Below the pieces are notes generated by a model. That model worked only from the letters and a program-made list of their open reading frames with translations. It made no database searches and was not told the DNA's origin. The position numbers and the translations under genes are program-made. Shown here in pieces: positions 1 through 15,000 of a DNA stretch of 64,000 bases (the stretch's first letter is position 1; each line of letters begins with the position of its first letter). The stretch covers positions 38,417,565-38,481,564 of the forward strand of contig OX411555.1 in assembly GCA_948146395.1 (NCBI GenBank), given 5' to 3'. The DNA is from Fragum whitleyi. Its lineage: Eukaryota; Mollusca; Bivalvia; Cardiida; Cardiidae.

Positions 1-5
1 TACAG

Positions 6-75
6 ACTACATAGTTACTTCATCTGAAGATTGTACTGTATATCTGTATGAAAACCCACAGAAATACAACCTAAG
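6..75 (+). CDS. TEP1: TEP1 exon 1 of window
   Basis: The window opens on what looks like the end of an acceptor (tacag). The exon then reads YIVTSSEDCTVYLYENPQKY, a WD40 blade edge, and leaves at AAG|GTGAGT in phase 2. The true exon start lies at or just before the window edge. Confidence 0.75.
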
Positions 76-3000
76 GTGAGTTTATCATTTTGTATATAGT
101 TACTCCGTCATATTTTGACATTTATTCATTTTCTGTAGATATTTTCATTCAATATTTAACATTTGATAGATCAGTTCAGTTGGAGTTTAGAGGACAAAGC
201 TTTCGGATTTTTGTGAAAATGTTTCTTTACATTCAATTGAATACTATTTTAGCCAAGAGTATTGATTGTACCTTTTCCCATCTAATTAGCTTGGCTGTTT
301 TCAGAGTAAACCCGAGGTGTTACGATCACCTTGGCATGGTTTGTGTTAGTGTTTGTGCTGGTTTGAAAAACTGTATCCTTGGTCATATCTCTGCAGTTAT
401 TGAAGATATCTTCATGAAACTTGCCAGGTGTGTTTACCACCACAAGAGCTTTAAAGACTATCAAGGATGATAACTGCAAGCATGTTTTTAAGAGTTAGCG
501 CCTTTTTAGACAGAGGCAGTTACAACTTTTTTGAACTGAGCCTTCGATATTTGTTCACTCTGTATTTTATTTTACAGAATACAAGAAAGTTATCTAACAG
601 TTTGTCCTCTCTGCCCATAAAGGGTCTGTGACTAGCTGTACATATTATGGATGTTTCAGCGCAAAACAATTGTAACTGCCTATAAACATATAGGCAGATA
701 CAATTTTTTTGCACTGAGCCCTTGATATTTGTTCCCTGGTATTTCATCTTCAGAATACAGGGGGTAACCTGACATTACTGGTTGTCCTCACTGCCAATAC
801 ACTACCTGTGACTAGCTGTACATTGTGAAATAATATTGATGCTCCAGTGTGAAAAAGTTGTAACTTTCTTTAAACATATTGGCAGTTACAGCTATTTTGC
901 CATGAGCCATTGGTATATGTTCACTCAGTATTTTGTTTTACAGAATACAGGAGTATAACCTGACATTACTAGTTGTCTTTACTACCCATACAGGGTCTAT
1001 AACTAGCTGTACTTTTGGAGAGATAATATTGATATTTCAGCACAAAACAGTTGTAACTGCCTATAAACATAAAGACGGTTACAACTATTTTGCACTGAGT
1101 CATTGATACATGTTCATTTAGTATTTTATTTTACAGAATACAGGAGGGTAATCTGACATTACTAGTTATCCTTACTGCCCATACAGGACCTGTTACCAGC
1201 TGTACATTCAGTAGAGATGGCACAAAGATAGCAACTGCTAGCAGAGATATGGTAGGTCGATTCGATTTTTCATGTACATGTATTTCTATACAGAAAATGA
1301 TGCAAGGATATATGTATGATACGTACTTAGTGTTTTGTATGAGAAAAAATATCTAACGAGGTTGGGAGCATTGATTAATGGCGAGGCTCTGCCAAGACAA
1401 TCATCAATTCTCATAACCGAGTTAGATATTTTTTCATACAATACACTAAGTATGTATTACATTTATCTTATAACCTATATTTGTCTTGTTGTGTCGATGT
1501 TTCTAACTGAAATGCAAGTTTCTTAAAATAACCGCATTATATCATTGTTCTAAAAATAACTATGTGATATCATAAAACTTATCACATAGGATTTTATCAC
1601 ACATATATTTGTATAGTTATAAGATAAATTACTTTTTCGATAAGTATGTGTTTGTCAGTCTGTGAAAAGCTTAACCTCATATATGGGCTCTATACTGTCT
1701 TTTAAAGAAATTTGAAAATTTTTGAAATTCAGCTAGTAAAAAAACTAAATTAAGAAAATATTGTAAGTAATCATTGTTTACTTTCCAACAACTTTTTTCT
1801 ATGAATTCCTAAAGGAAAAAGAACATAGCATAAGATTTTTAGTGTGGCTGTTTTGGGAGAAATCCAAAGTATTGTTATAGCCTTGGTGTGGTTGTTGCTG
1901 TTGTCTTCATTGCTATGTTTAAACTTTGACATTTTGTGATATCTCTTTTTCTACTGAAGGCATTTATTTGAAACTTGGCACACAACTTCATTTTCAAAAG
2001 AGCAATCTATACTATTAAGAGGGACAACTTGAGATGCATTTTTATGAGAATTGCTTCATTTATACCTTTGATTTTTTATATACTTTCAAGCACCCAACAC
2101 CCCAGCATAGGCCCCTAAAGGCAGTACTTTTGTTATATAAATGAACTGAGTATTAAACTGAATGTTGTTATCCAAATGATACTTCATACATGTACTTAAG
2201 TATTAAAGTTTTCTTCGTTACAGAGTGTCATGATCTGGGATATTGTGGACATATGTTTGAACTCTGAAGACCCTCAACCAATACAAACCCTGTCAGATTG
2301 TCATGCAGATTGGGTGACGGACTGTAAATGGTCAAATATTGGAGACTACCTCCTCACATCCTCCAATGACTTCAACTTGAAGATCTGGGATACAAAAACA
2401 GGGAAGGAGAAGTTCAAGTTGACAGGACACATGGCTGCTGTCAATCATGTGGGATTCAGCGTAAGTTAAGATGTCACCTGTTCTGGCATATTCCTGCTTG
2501 TTTTAGTCCCTGAAGCAATTTCTTTTTTTCAGCAATGTTTTCTTCTCTAAAAGGCTAAGTTTTTTTTAAAATTGGATCAACTGAAAATTGTTGTTCTTCA
2601 AAATTGTATCAGTCCAATATATTGTTAAAACCGTAATGGGTTTAATCAAACGGACTTTGCAAGACAGCACTTAGAGTCTATGCATTGTATAGGCACTTGG
2701 TACAGTCATACCAAACCCTGAAGACATAAATTAGTCAATTTCTCTGATTAGGAACATGTTAAGCATTTTCGTGATTTATCAGTAAAGGTGTATCAACAAA
2801 AAACTTGAAGAAAAAGTTAAGAACAGTTGGCATAGATTGACTATAATATCTCAGAGTAAATGTACAGTGATAAAAAATGAAAATGATTCTATGTAAAGAC
2901 ACAGTAAACCAATATGCTATTACATTGTATAGACACACATAAATAAAAGTGGATGTGATCTAGCTTTAGTGGGGTTTCAGATAAGAGGGGTAAAGACAGT

Positions 3001-6000
3001 CTAAAATACTCATTTTCAAATTCTTTGTTGTTGATTCTCAATCAAATCGTGTCAATGAGATGTTAAAATTAGTACCATCATCAAAGAATTTAAGAAAGTA
3101 ATGATGATATATCTAATTTGTGAAAAAAAAAACACTCTATTTGTAGCTCTGCCTCAGCTATTGATTATGTATCTTACAGTATGGCTGTATTGTATCTACA
3201 TGTGCGGACGGATCAGTCAAAATGTGGACCCAGAAGGGGGTGGAGATTACCACACTGTATGGTCATACACAGAGAGCTACTGGTTGTGATATAGCTGTGG
3301 CCGTCACAGAAGACAACTCCACAGGTATGAAACTAAAACCAACCTATCCTTGTTACTTGTGATAAAAAAGATTTGTTCCATAGATGCATAAGTCAAATAT
3401 AAAGCTATAAAGATATGCTTTAACTTTCTAAATTTTTGTTAAGTATATTGTACAAAAGAAATTGTTTAATATGTGATTATTAAGTTGTGAAAACCCTTCT
3501 GGATAAAAACCCTTCTGGGTAAAAACCCGTTTAATTTACAGTGAGTGAAGTCTTTATAAATACTACACATGTAGGGTAAAAATATCACATAGCAAATGAT
3601 CATTGATTTTGTGTATTCACATATCTATACTGTCATTTAAAAAAAAATAAAAAAAGACATCATTTAATAACTCTGATTTTCTGCTTTGTTTGCAAGTTGC
3701 CATGGCCGGCCATTTATCAATGAACTACTGCTGCAATCTATTCATAGTTTCCATTGCAATTATAGAGAAAGACACCTCTGACTGGTCCACTGATGATACA
3801 GGTGATAAAAGTAAAATATTACAACCCAAATTAGAGAATGTGATTGTAGCTACCTGTGGGGATGATGGAGATGTGAGACTCTGGTACCCGCTACAGGTAG
3901 GTGGTCTTATATTGGTTTGTTATAAACAGGGAACCATTAAACAAGGGGTCAGATGAAATGGTAAATAAGCGTAAAATACTATAACCTAACTAGTGAATGT
4001 GATTTTGGCTGGGGACTTGAAAAAATATCTTTAAAATATAGAGTTAGTCTTTTGGAAGGCATGAGCATTAGGGCTTTTAATTAACTGTTTTGTGATAAGG
4101 TTTAAACCTTTATGTTTTACATCGATTGGTAAACAAGTTAATACTACTCAGATTAGTTCCTCTTGATTCTACTTCCTGGAAATTCACCTGCTCCAAATGT
4201 GTGGGCCAATGAAAGAAAAAAGATTGATAGCCACTCTGGGTAATCAAACTCATGACCTTTGGGTCAAGAGGCAGGCACTCTATGTCTAGACTACGGACAC
4301 CATGTTTTGTGATATTCCAATAAAAGGGGTATTTTGCTTTTCAATTTCAAAATTTTCATTAATCCTAACTTAAGCCCTACAGCCTATCGTTAAATGTGGC
4401 ATTTAACCCATTTAAGTTCTCAAATTTTAATCTTACAGGCAAATGAGTTAGCAAACTTAACTGGCCATTCAGACAAGGTGATATCAGTGGCTGCCAACTC
4501 CCAGGGACACATTTGTTCTACCTCATTGGACAAGAGCATCAAAGTATGGTCATGTGACCTGGAACCCAAGCCACTGATTGGCTATCATGATGCCCCGGTG
4601 ACATTTGTGGCAACAAGAAGTGCTGCAGGTGAAGATGCCATCTTAACAGGAAGCAGGTACTGTCTGAGTTTTAAATGGAATATTTCTGTCATGGGAAGAG
4701 GTAAAGACACACATTAAACACACTAAGAAAGTTTGCAAAGCTATTTGTCCAATGTTTAGGTTAGACATTGACAATATCCACTTTAGTCAGTCTGTTTTGG
4801 AACAAAAAGTTAAGTTATTGTCACCTTTGCTGTGTAGGTGTAGTTACAGGTGGTTGGACAAATTTCAACCTTTGCCACATCTCAGCTATAATCGAAGATA
4901 TTATCTTGAATCTTATCCATCTCAAAAGCAACTTATCCTATCAAGGGATAAAATTCTATATGAGTTTTTAGCCTTGCTATTTTCGGAGAAAACCCAAGGT
5001 ATTGTTATTGCCTTGACATTGTTGTCCTTGTTGTCTTCTTTGTACAAAAACTTTGACATTTTGTGATATCTCTGGTTGTATTGAAACCATTCATTGAAAC
5101 TTGGCACACATGTTAACCATCAAAAGTGCAAAGTATACCATAAATGTAGATAACACTAGATGCATTTTGTTCAAATTATGCCCTTTTTCATCCACCATCC
5201 GACAAGCTTATCCAACATCCAGCAATGAACAGCTGAGTGTTGCTCTTGTTATGAGAATCATACCACCTTTTTAACTGGATTTGGATTTGGGCCTGCAGCC
5301 AAGCATAGTAACAGCTTTGGGTGCTCTTGTTGTAAATCTGGCTTAGAATAAGGAATCACTACTACACTTTAGTGTTTGTGTTTGAGTGAATTAATCTAGT
5401 GTGGCTAACCAGTTACTCTTGATGAAATTCATCAAGAAAATTTCAAGGAGTTAACGCAAGACTATTCTAAGTGCCTATGTATTTTTAGGCACTTACTATA
5501 GTGTTGCACTGAGCTCTCAATTTATATTTTGATTGAATTTCAGTTGTCATTTTGCATTCGCTTTTTTTTTAAATATAACCAGTTCAAAATGCCTTATTGT
5601 AATTGGTTACAGTTAATGATTTGTTTTACAGAGATGGTATAGTCAAGCTGTGGTCAGAGACAACTTCCCAGGAACATAACAAAGATAGGAAATGTTTTGG
5701 AATAGCTGTTAGCTTGAAGGTATTCAAATGGAATTTCCTGTATCTTGACCTTTTTACCAAATATACAATTATCCCTTGTAAAGCTCTTTCTCAAAACATT
5801 CAGAATAAAGGATATTTCCACATTTAGGATTGAAGTACAGTCGTGACGCGCTTATCCGGACACTTCGGTTTCCTACGAGTATGTCCGGAGTAACCATTTT
5901 TCCGGATAAACAATATTTCATTACAATCCGAACCTAGTTTCGTCCGCCATTTTGACACTATGTTGTTGTTGTTTCAGGTTTGCGGTGCGTCGTTAGAATT

Positions 6001-9000
6001 ACTTACGTGTAATTTGGTGAATCCCGAGAATGCATACAGAAGAAGATTTCGCATTTTGCAATGTACTGTACATGTTTATAAAATGGAATAAAATATATTT
6101 ATAATAATAAAAACGTAATAAATGAATATTTCATAACATGCATCACGTTTCTCTTGTCTTTTTTTTTTTTTTTGGCTTGTTATGATATTTTGAGAGAAAT
6201 TGACTTTCAAGACATCATTTTGCAGAACAAGCCATTTAAAGGCCCTTAGAAGGGCCATTTCGTTAAAATGCTTTTGAGCATTATTCTTGTTCTTGACTTT
6301 CTTCGAAAAAAAATTTCGTTGTCAGAAAACAAGATTTGTGGCCCTGAGAAGGGCCGTTTTATTAGTCGGACAATTTTGAAGGACATACTTTCGGGACTGA
6401 GGTTTTGGCTTATTTTGACAATTGCGACGGAAATAGCTTTCGAGCGTCGTATTAAACAACACTCTCTGGTGTGGCCGTATGGAAAAAGGCCACTTTTATG
6501 GACAATTTCAGGGTAGGCTTTCGGGACTAACGATTGAACTTATCTTAGATAACTTGGAAATGAGTTTCTTTCCCGAGTCGTATGTAACGATAAGGGAAAA
6601 CTTTCATTCAGATGTCAATTTTAAAGGACGAAATTTCGGGCATTTTGGTAGTCCTGAAAAGGACTGTTTTCGTAGTTTCGTATGTCTCTGGCGTTTACTT
6701 TTAAAAGAAGTCGAAGTCTTCGTCGGCGATGCTGAAACTTCAACTATTCCGACGTCTTTTGTGCGTCGGCGTTGATATCTTTAGTTGAGTGTTAGCTCTG
6801 TATGTTTGATCGATAGATGATCAGAAATGATTGGAAAATGATAGCGATCATATTTTCTCAATTAATTTTAAAATCAACGGGGAGTATTGTTCTTCAAAGT
6901 AGAGATCAGTCTTAAGAGTAAGTAGCATAATAGGTGTTGGCACGCGCGGGTAGAACACTAAATGTCACGTTGTGATCTCGACACACTTTCCTAATTAAAT
7001 TGTTTGTAAGGTGCGAAAATCGTCTGCATTAAAGTATCTCCGTATTAAATGTTTATCAACACGTGTCAATCAGTCAGTCGTGACGGTAAACGCGCTTATC
7101 CTTTCAAAATGAGACGCGACAGATAGTAATTACAAAAGGTTTGAATTCGGACGACCAACCCTTAATCCGGATTACATAGACAATTTTGTGTAGAATTTTG
7201 ATATTCCGTTCCCGATTTTTAATTCCGGTTCCGGAACGCGAGTTTCCGGATTAAAGTGTACAATTTATGAGTGAAATATTCGTTCCCGTGAATTCTTTTC
7301 CGGATCTTGAATATTCCGGATTAATGCCGTCCGTATAAACGCGTCACGACTGTATCTAGCAGTTTGACTGAAACTATGTTTGATTAGACCACTTGCTCTA
7401 TAGGATTCTTTGTTTAGTTGGTTTAGCGAGGTGTCAAACTGTTTGAAATAGAAGGCAAAGGCCTACTGGCTAATTGTAGGATTGCTGCCATCAATCGAAA
7501 TATCAAATGACATATTGAATCATTCATTTCACTTGAAATACTTAGTTGACTGCTGGTATGTATGTGCAAAAATTGTGTTGATAAACTGTAGTTATAACCT
7601 ACCAAGAATTTGCCTTTATTTTGTATTCTCAGCAGTATATTTTCTACGTTAATTTGCCCTAGATATTTGTAAATGTTTGCCTTTTTAGAGGGGCATTGCT
7701 TTTGTCAAAAATTATTTTCTCTCCTTACAGGTTCATGAGAAGGCAGTGACATGTGGGTGTTGGTTAAACAGTGATTTGGTGGTGACTGGAGGAGATGACT
7801 GTTGTCTTAGAATATCAAAGGTGGTTAGAGTAAACGGAAAAATTGTCAGGTAATTGTTAGAGAAACATTGTTAGTTGGTGATCAAAATATCGTAACTACA
7901 TGTTGTAGATACAATATTTTGATCATCACACAATAATGTGTAGGTTGAATACTAATATGGTGGTTACAGGTGGTGATGACTGTTGTCTTCAAAACTCAAA
8001 AATGGTTAGAGTGAACGGGAAAATTGTCAGGTAATGATTAGAGAAACATTGTAAGTTGGTTGTCAAAATATTGTAACTACATGCAGTAGATACGTTATTT
8101 TGATCATCACACAATGATGTTTGTTGTTAGTTGAACAGTGATATGTCGGTTACTGGTTGTGATGACTGTTGTCTTAAAATATCAAAGGTGGTTAGAGTGA
8201 ATGAAAAATTAATCAGGTAATTGTGAAAGTATTAATAAAACTTACAACATGTTAGGATTATAGAAATTATTGTTTATCCTCCCGGCAGCTGGAGGCAAGC
8301 AAGGATTTAATGGTAGTATCAAGTCACAGTCATGTGATATCTCCCGATCTCGGCGTATTCTCCCGATATTTAACCTTCCCATCCGATCAGGAGACCATTT
8401 CTCCAGACCTGAGGAAATTTGAAAAAAAAAAATCGGAAGCCAAAAATGCAAATCGCCAGTATGAAGGCTCGAATGGCAAGTGAGAAACCCAAAAGCGGGT
8501 AAAGCGTTGTTTATCTGTCTGGAAGTGTCATTTTTTATCAACGCCGGGAAGATCAACTATTGCTGACAAACGGGTGCTACTGTACCTATCACCCTTCACA
8601 TTGTATACGGAATGAATTATGATCATCAGCAAAATCAATATTGACCTTTCTTAGAAACAAGATCTAAACTGGGTGAAAGGTTGTTTCCCAATTTTACTAA
8701 GAAAATATAATGAATACTGTGATTAGATTTTTATCACTTATTTTGAAAAATTAAAATGGCTTTAAACAAAGTAAATATCCGCCATATTTTAATATCCTAT
8801 TCCAAAAAGCTGCTAAAAATTTCCACTTTTTGCGACAAGCGTCATGAAGGAAAATGTCAACATAATATGCAAAGCGACGCTCACACACCTTGGTAAAATA
8901 AGGAGGCATTGCAGAAAAAAACTCTTGTCGTAACACGTGATTGAGTAAAATAAGAAGCGGTCATGCTTTAATTTTGACGCAGATATTTATTTAGTGGATC

Positions 9001-12000
9001 TATGTATGTTTTACAGTCAAATGATTAAAGTAATAAAAAGTAAAAACTGTCTTATGCGTTCTCATAGTGTCATTCAAATTTGATATTGAAATTAAAGAAA
9101 CTAACATCGGACTTTCGCTTTTTAATGCCACGGCGATTCCACCAGATCTTTGTTGGGGTCGTTTGAGAGTTTACACACGATTTATAAATCCAAGACAGTC
9201 TTTCTTGAAATAGGAATCGAATTGTCTAATCAAATTATTGGTCAACAAAATGTTAAAGATTTGAGAATAGAAAATTGTGGACTGGCTCTTTACTTCTAAC
9301 ACAGAGCTTCTCATAAAGCTAATCAACATGTATTTATTTGCCAAGGGGTAGCTCTTTCACTTTCTGTATTCTACCGTGTTCCTCTTTAACGTCCGCTAAC
9401 TCGCAACATGCTGTCTGTAATTTCATCTTTTATCGTCATTTTGCTATCAAAACCATTCATTTTTAGCGTAGGTCAGTAGCAGTCAGTGCCAGTTACGATT
9501 TAATTTTATTGGTCTGTCTCTTTGTCCATCTGTTCATCAATGCATCCATCCGTCAACAATTCTAAAGAAAACATAATCTAGTCATTGGATTTCACACACA
9601 AACTACACAGAGATGATCCTTAGGACAATTCCTTTCAAAATATTTCACAGAATATCATAAATCATGAAGAACTCTGGTTGCCATGGCAACAGAATGAAAA
9701 AAAAAACTGTCTTCAATTACAAGGCCTAGAATTTCATACTTTGCATAAAGCAGTATTGCATAAATGCAGTATTACCTAATTCTTTACTACCAAAACACTT
9801 GAAAGTTCTCTCCAATAAAAGTAGGCCTTGTGTTTTTGGTTTCTAGATTACTCAAAAAAATAAAGAAAAAATTTAACAATTTCCACTTAAATTACAAATC
9901 CTTCATCTTTTAAATTTGGTAAGGTATTATTTTCTACTTTAAAAAAAACATTTTTGGATCCTGAATATTGCATAGAAATAAAAGAAAATGTATTTGTAAC
10001 ATCTATTTCTCTGAAATTTTAAGACCAAAGTCTGTAGCATTGCAATACTATCCTCTCTCAAAATACTGTAAATGATAACCTTTTTGATTAATAAAAAAAT
10101 GAAAATAATATAATAAACTTGTATTAAAGGTATCATAATCAATTTTTGGTCCAGACATGCCTTGCAAAAACCCTCTTTTTTAGCGCAACATGCGTTTTGC
10201 AAATTCTCTCTATCTGAGACCCAATCTCCCTACGAACTGGTCTTAATCTCCCTATGAGTCCCCATGGAAATATCACATGTATATCAGGAATTCATTGTTA
10301 GGTGCTTCAGGCGTCAAGATATAACTGAATTATTGTTGAAAGTGGTGTAAAACCCTAATTCAAACAAACACAACCTTTATCCTGCTGAAATTAAAACTGT
10401 TTTAAACAAATTGTCAATTTTTTAGACACCAGTCTTGCTCAAATCATTCTTATTATCACTCAATATGGCAATATAATTACTCAATATGGCAATGTAGGTC
10501 AAGGTCAGACTGCTACCCTGTGCATGCTGATTGTTTTAAAAGAAGAACAGCATTTTCTTCATTTAAAGCGATACTTTTTACCTGTTGATACATGTACAAA
10601 CATTTTGCTTATTATTCTCTTACCTCTGTTAAGAACCATTCCAAGATTTGTCCTTGATTTACTTGTCCACAGACAAGTGGCATAAAAAAATGTACTTGTC
10701 TGCAGGTAGAAAATCCATGTTTGACAAGTTGGGCATGGGAATTCCACAATACTGTACAACCTGCCAAAGGATTGCGTACAGCAGGATACTGTTGTGAAAA
10801 GCATAAGAAGGGTTAACACAATAAGTCTGTGATTCTGCTTGATACAATATATTAACTGATTATAGTTTGAGATTTTGAAATGCAACATAGAGATTTAGGA
10901 GTGAAAATCATTTCAAAATCAAGGGATCAAATCAAAACACCTGTAAGTGTCCAAATAGATATTGGCACTTACATTAATTTTGCACTGACCAAAAGATAAT
11001 CAAAAGTTTCTTGATGTTATGTATACGAAACCTTGTGGGTGCTCATTGGGTTTGTTCATGTAAAGATGAGGAAATAGCATGTCAAGATAACCCTCATATT
11101 GATACCAACAACATAGCCAGAGCTTATGTGATTGTTGCTATATTTTCTGTCCACAGTCTAAAGAAGCAGACAGTATTGCAGACTGGTTCCCCTGTATTAA
11201 GTGTAACAACAAATGGAGATGAGAACCAACCAATTGTAGTGACAACAGATTGGTCAGGCTATGTGAAATTCTGGAAAAATGCCAAACTAATGAAACAGGA
11301 ACAAACAACATACTGGTGAGATTTTGTTAAAAAGAATAAGTTACAGCCTAATATATGCTACAGATTTCTTTTTCTGGCCTAGCTATTGTGAACAGATTAT
11401 CCTTGTCTAAGATGTGTGAGGTCACTCTTTAAATAAACCAATCAGGACTTAATCTAAGGGAACATTGATGCAGTAATTCTTTTGTTATGGGAGTCAAAAA
11501 CGGGTCTAAAAGCAGTTCTACTAAACAAAAACAGACAAAAATGATTACAAACGAGCCTGTGTGTGACATTTCCAACAATTTCTAATGTAAGCAAAGCAAA
11601 GATTCTGGCCAGCCTGTGCAGCGGCACAGTCTGATCAGAATCTTCACTGCACTTTATAGATAGAAAAGGTCTTAATATTTCCTTAGGGGGTCAGCATATA
11701 TTCTTATTCCATTGTGTCATTGTCTAATATGCTCAAAGATTGTCCCTCGGGGACTTGTTAAAGTGTTGGAAATGTCACACACAGGCTCAAATGTTGTTTA
11801 TTTGAGAAAAATAATAATGTTACTTGAATTTCTGTGAGGCAAGCTGGTCTTGATCTTGTCTAGAATAGAAAAGTAATTAAGTTCACCAAGGCTCACTTGA
11901 AGACTCTTTAGACCTGCATAAGATCAGCTTGACTTTAAAATGTATCATGACAATTCTTTTGTATCTGTAAAAAATCTTTTTGAAACCTTCTTATAGATAT

Positions 12001-15000
12001 GATTGCTATCAACAAAATTATCCTGTTAAAGCTTTAATTTTATACTTAAAAAGAATACATGCCCTTTTTTAAATGCTAGACATGTGTAGGAAACTGATTA
12101 ATGAGAATGAGAATAATGATTTTGTAACAAGCTATGTCTTTGTTATGCACAATGGTTCCTTGCTAGATGAAAAAAAATCTTTCTTAAGTCATCATCTGCA
12201 GTTCCTTTCATATTGGACCTGTGTTAAATTTTGTCATTTGGTTACAGGTTCAAGGATATAAGCAACCTGACATTGTACAGATTTTTACAACCTTTCAGAT
12301 GAGGGATATTAAGGTAGTGGACCAGTAATAGTTCTGCAATATTTTGGAACTAATGAACTTTCACAAAGTTGACCAAGGTTTCCTTATGAAAATCATAAAG
12401 AAACCTCTGTTAACCCTGTTAAAGTTCATTACATCAAAAACTAACAGTACAGAACTATTTTGGGTCCACTACCTTAAATTACCGTTTGGTTCTTTTTGAC
12501 AGTGGCTGTGCATGGTTACTAAAAACTCACCTATCAGGGAAGAATGAAGTTCTTCTTACAACTAATGACAGTTATGTGATGAAATGCTCCTTTAAGGAGG
12601 ACTCTAAGGTATTCATTTATAAAATAATTTCATTCTCTCTATGATGTGGTGATGAATGAAGTCTGATGGAGGAGGAGTTATATGCAAAAGGAAAAATCCA
12701 AGGGTGGAGCCCAAGGATTTTTCTTTGCATGTAACTTGTTCCCCCCATCAGACTTTGTTTATCGACTTATCACCAAGAATGAAATTATATCCATAATAAC
12801 GCAATTCTGAAATAAGTTTTTTATCCTCTTCTGGATGTTAAATTGTATAAAAACATGTTTATCGGTGTAAAATTATTAATAAAGATAATGATATTGACAT
12901 TGGGAGATATCACAGAAGGCAAAGTGCGTCATTTTGCATGTGGGTTATATGATGTCAGAAGAATCAACAATCATGTTAAAGAAGATTTTCAGTAAGAAAT
13001 GGGTGGAGCTATCTCTGTACACAGTTTAAACACATGACATATAAATTTTATTGTCATTAAAGTTCTATGTAATTTCTTCTTATTTCTTATGTGTTTTACG
13101 CCATCCTGTTATAAATAAAATTTGAGCCTGTCTGTGATATTTCCAAGAATTTAAAACATGCATGACACGCAAATATTGTTCAGCTAAGACAGTTCCACAG
13201 TGCAATAGGAAGACTAGCTGTCTATCTGAAGACACTATGAGGCTTTATTTAACTGCAAAGCGCAAAGTGAAGACCCTGGTCAGACTGTGCAAATTCACAG
13301 GCTTGCCAGAGTCCTTGTATGGTACATATTTTAGATAGTTGGAAATGTCACACAAAGAATCATATCATGTGAGCAATATTTGCCATGCAATCATTTATAT
13401 CGTTTAACATGTTTGATTTTGTAGTCATCAGGTGAATAGAATTATCATTTTTCTGAAGTTTTTTGTACATGCACTTTCATTTAGAGTTGAGTTATGTTGT
13501 TTTACAACTGTCTATCCATCTATCTGCAATTCAGTTAGACTGTCTGCATGACTTAGAAAAATGATATGGTCATTTTGAGCTGTTATCCCCTTGGCGCCAT
13601 TCTTATGGGGTGTTGATGTAGGGGTTTGTGTGACAAACTTTAACCTTTTTATGCCCCCGATAGGGAGGCATCATAAATTTGACTTGTCCGTCCGTCTGTC
13701 CGTCTGTCCGTCTGTCCGTCATTCCGTACAAAAACTTTAACATTGGCCATAACTTCTAAATCAAAGCGGTGTCGGGGGCATTGTCATCTTACAGTGACAG
13801 CTCTTGTTCATATCTCTGTTGATATTTGAGATAACTTCATGAAACTTGACATGTGTATTTACCATCACCAGAGCTACCCAGCCTATTTAGTTGGATAACT
13901 CTGAAAGCATTTATGTGAGAGTTATGCCCATTTAGGCTTTTTGCATGATCCAGCACCTGCAGCTGTGCAATGGCACCCAGAGGAGGTGCTCTAATTTTGA
14001 AGTCTATTCAAGATATAATGCTTTAATTTGTTCTTGTTAAATTAGCATTTATCTTCAGATACAGTGGTCAAGGCCAAGCTGATGCATTGTTGTCAGAATA
14101 TTTACTTATTCAGGGATATTTAACAATTTTTTGTTATACAAACATGTCTTGTTACTGATAGCAGATAAAAATTGTATCACAACATCTTTAGCTAAGCAAT
14201 ATGAGCCTGTGCGTGACATTTCAAACAATTTGTAAAGTTAGTGAGATGCAAACACTGAAAGGGGTAGACAGCCACAAATTGTAAATATAAATTTACCTGA
14301 TGGTCTACAGATACTTGGAAACCTTTCTTTGTATTAAGAGCATAGTTTAGTTTATACTAATTTATTTTAGTTCGATTGCGACGAAAGCTTAAGCTTATAG
14401 AATCGATCTCGAACGCTCAATCCTGATGTTTTCATTAAGAGCATAGTGAAGACTCTGACCAGTCCGTGCGGATGCACAGGCTGAGTCTTTGCTCTGCACA
14501 TATTTGAAATTATTGAAAATGTCACACACAGGCTCATATTTCTTATCTTTACTATTATAGAGTTTTCTCCAGGCAACTTTTTTGACAAAGATGACATAAA
14601 TGATAAAAATTATCATTGTTCCAGGATAAAGTATCTGCCAGGTTTTACAGTCCAATCCTGATACCTAACAATAGTCTGAGACATATGCTGCCTACAGACA
14701 AACCCAAACCTAACTGGGTGATGGCTGTGTGTGGAGGGTCTAGTGACTTCATTACGGGTGACTCTCTTGGACAGGTGTCCTTCTTAAAGAAGTCTGAAAG
14801 AATATCAAAGAAGGTAAACATTTATTAAGATAGTGGACCTGTAATAGTAACGCAACATTGTGGAACACATGATCTTTTACAATGTTGACCGAGGTTTCCT
14901 AATGAAAATCATTAGGAAACCTCGGTTAACACTGTTAAAATTCATTACTTCCCAAAACTTGAAGAACTATTACGGGTCCACTACCTTAAAGGACTATTTA

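Noticed and set aside
90..470. 126-codon plus-strand frame as an independent gene
   Set aside because: It lies in a dispersed intronic repeat with copies elsewhere in the window that do not keep the frame.
6268..6775. Two overlapping plus-strand frames in the pogo-like element as transposase
   Set aside because: No DDE or DNA-binding motif is visible and the region consists of diverged hairpin repeats.
8242..8556. 104-codon minus-strand frame in the TEP1 intron
   Set aside because: No recognisable domain, splice partners or codon bias; it ends in sequence of unknown repeat character.
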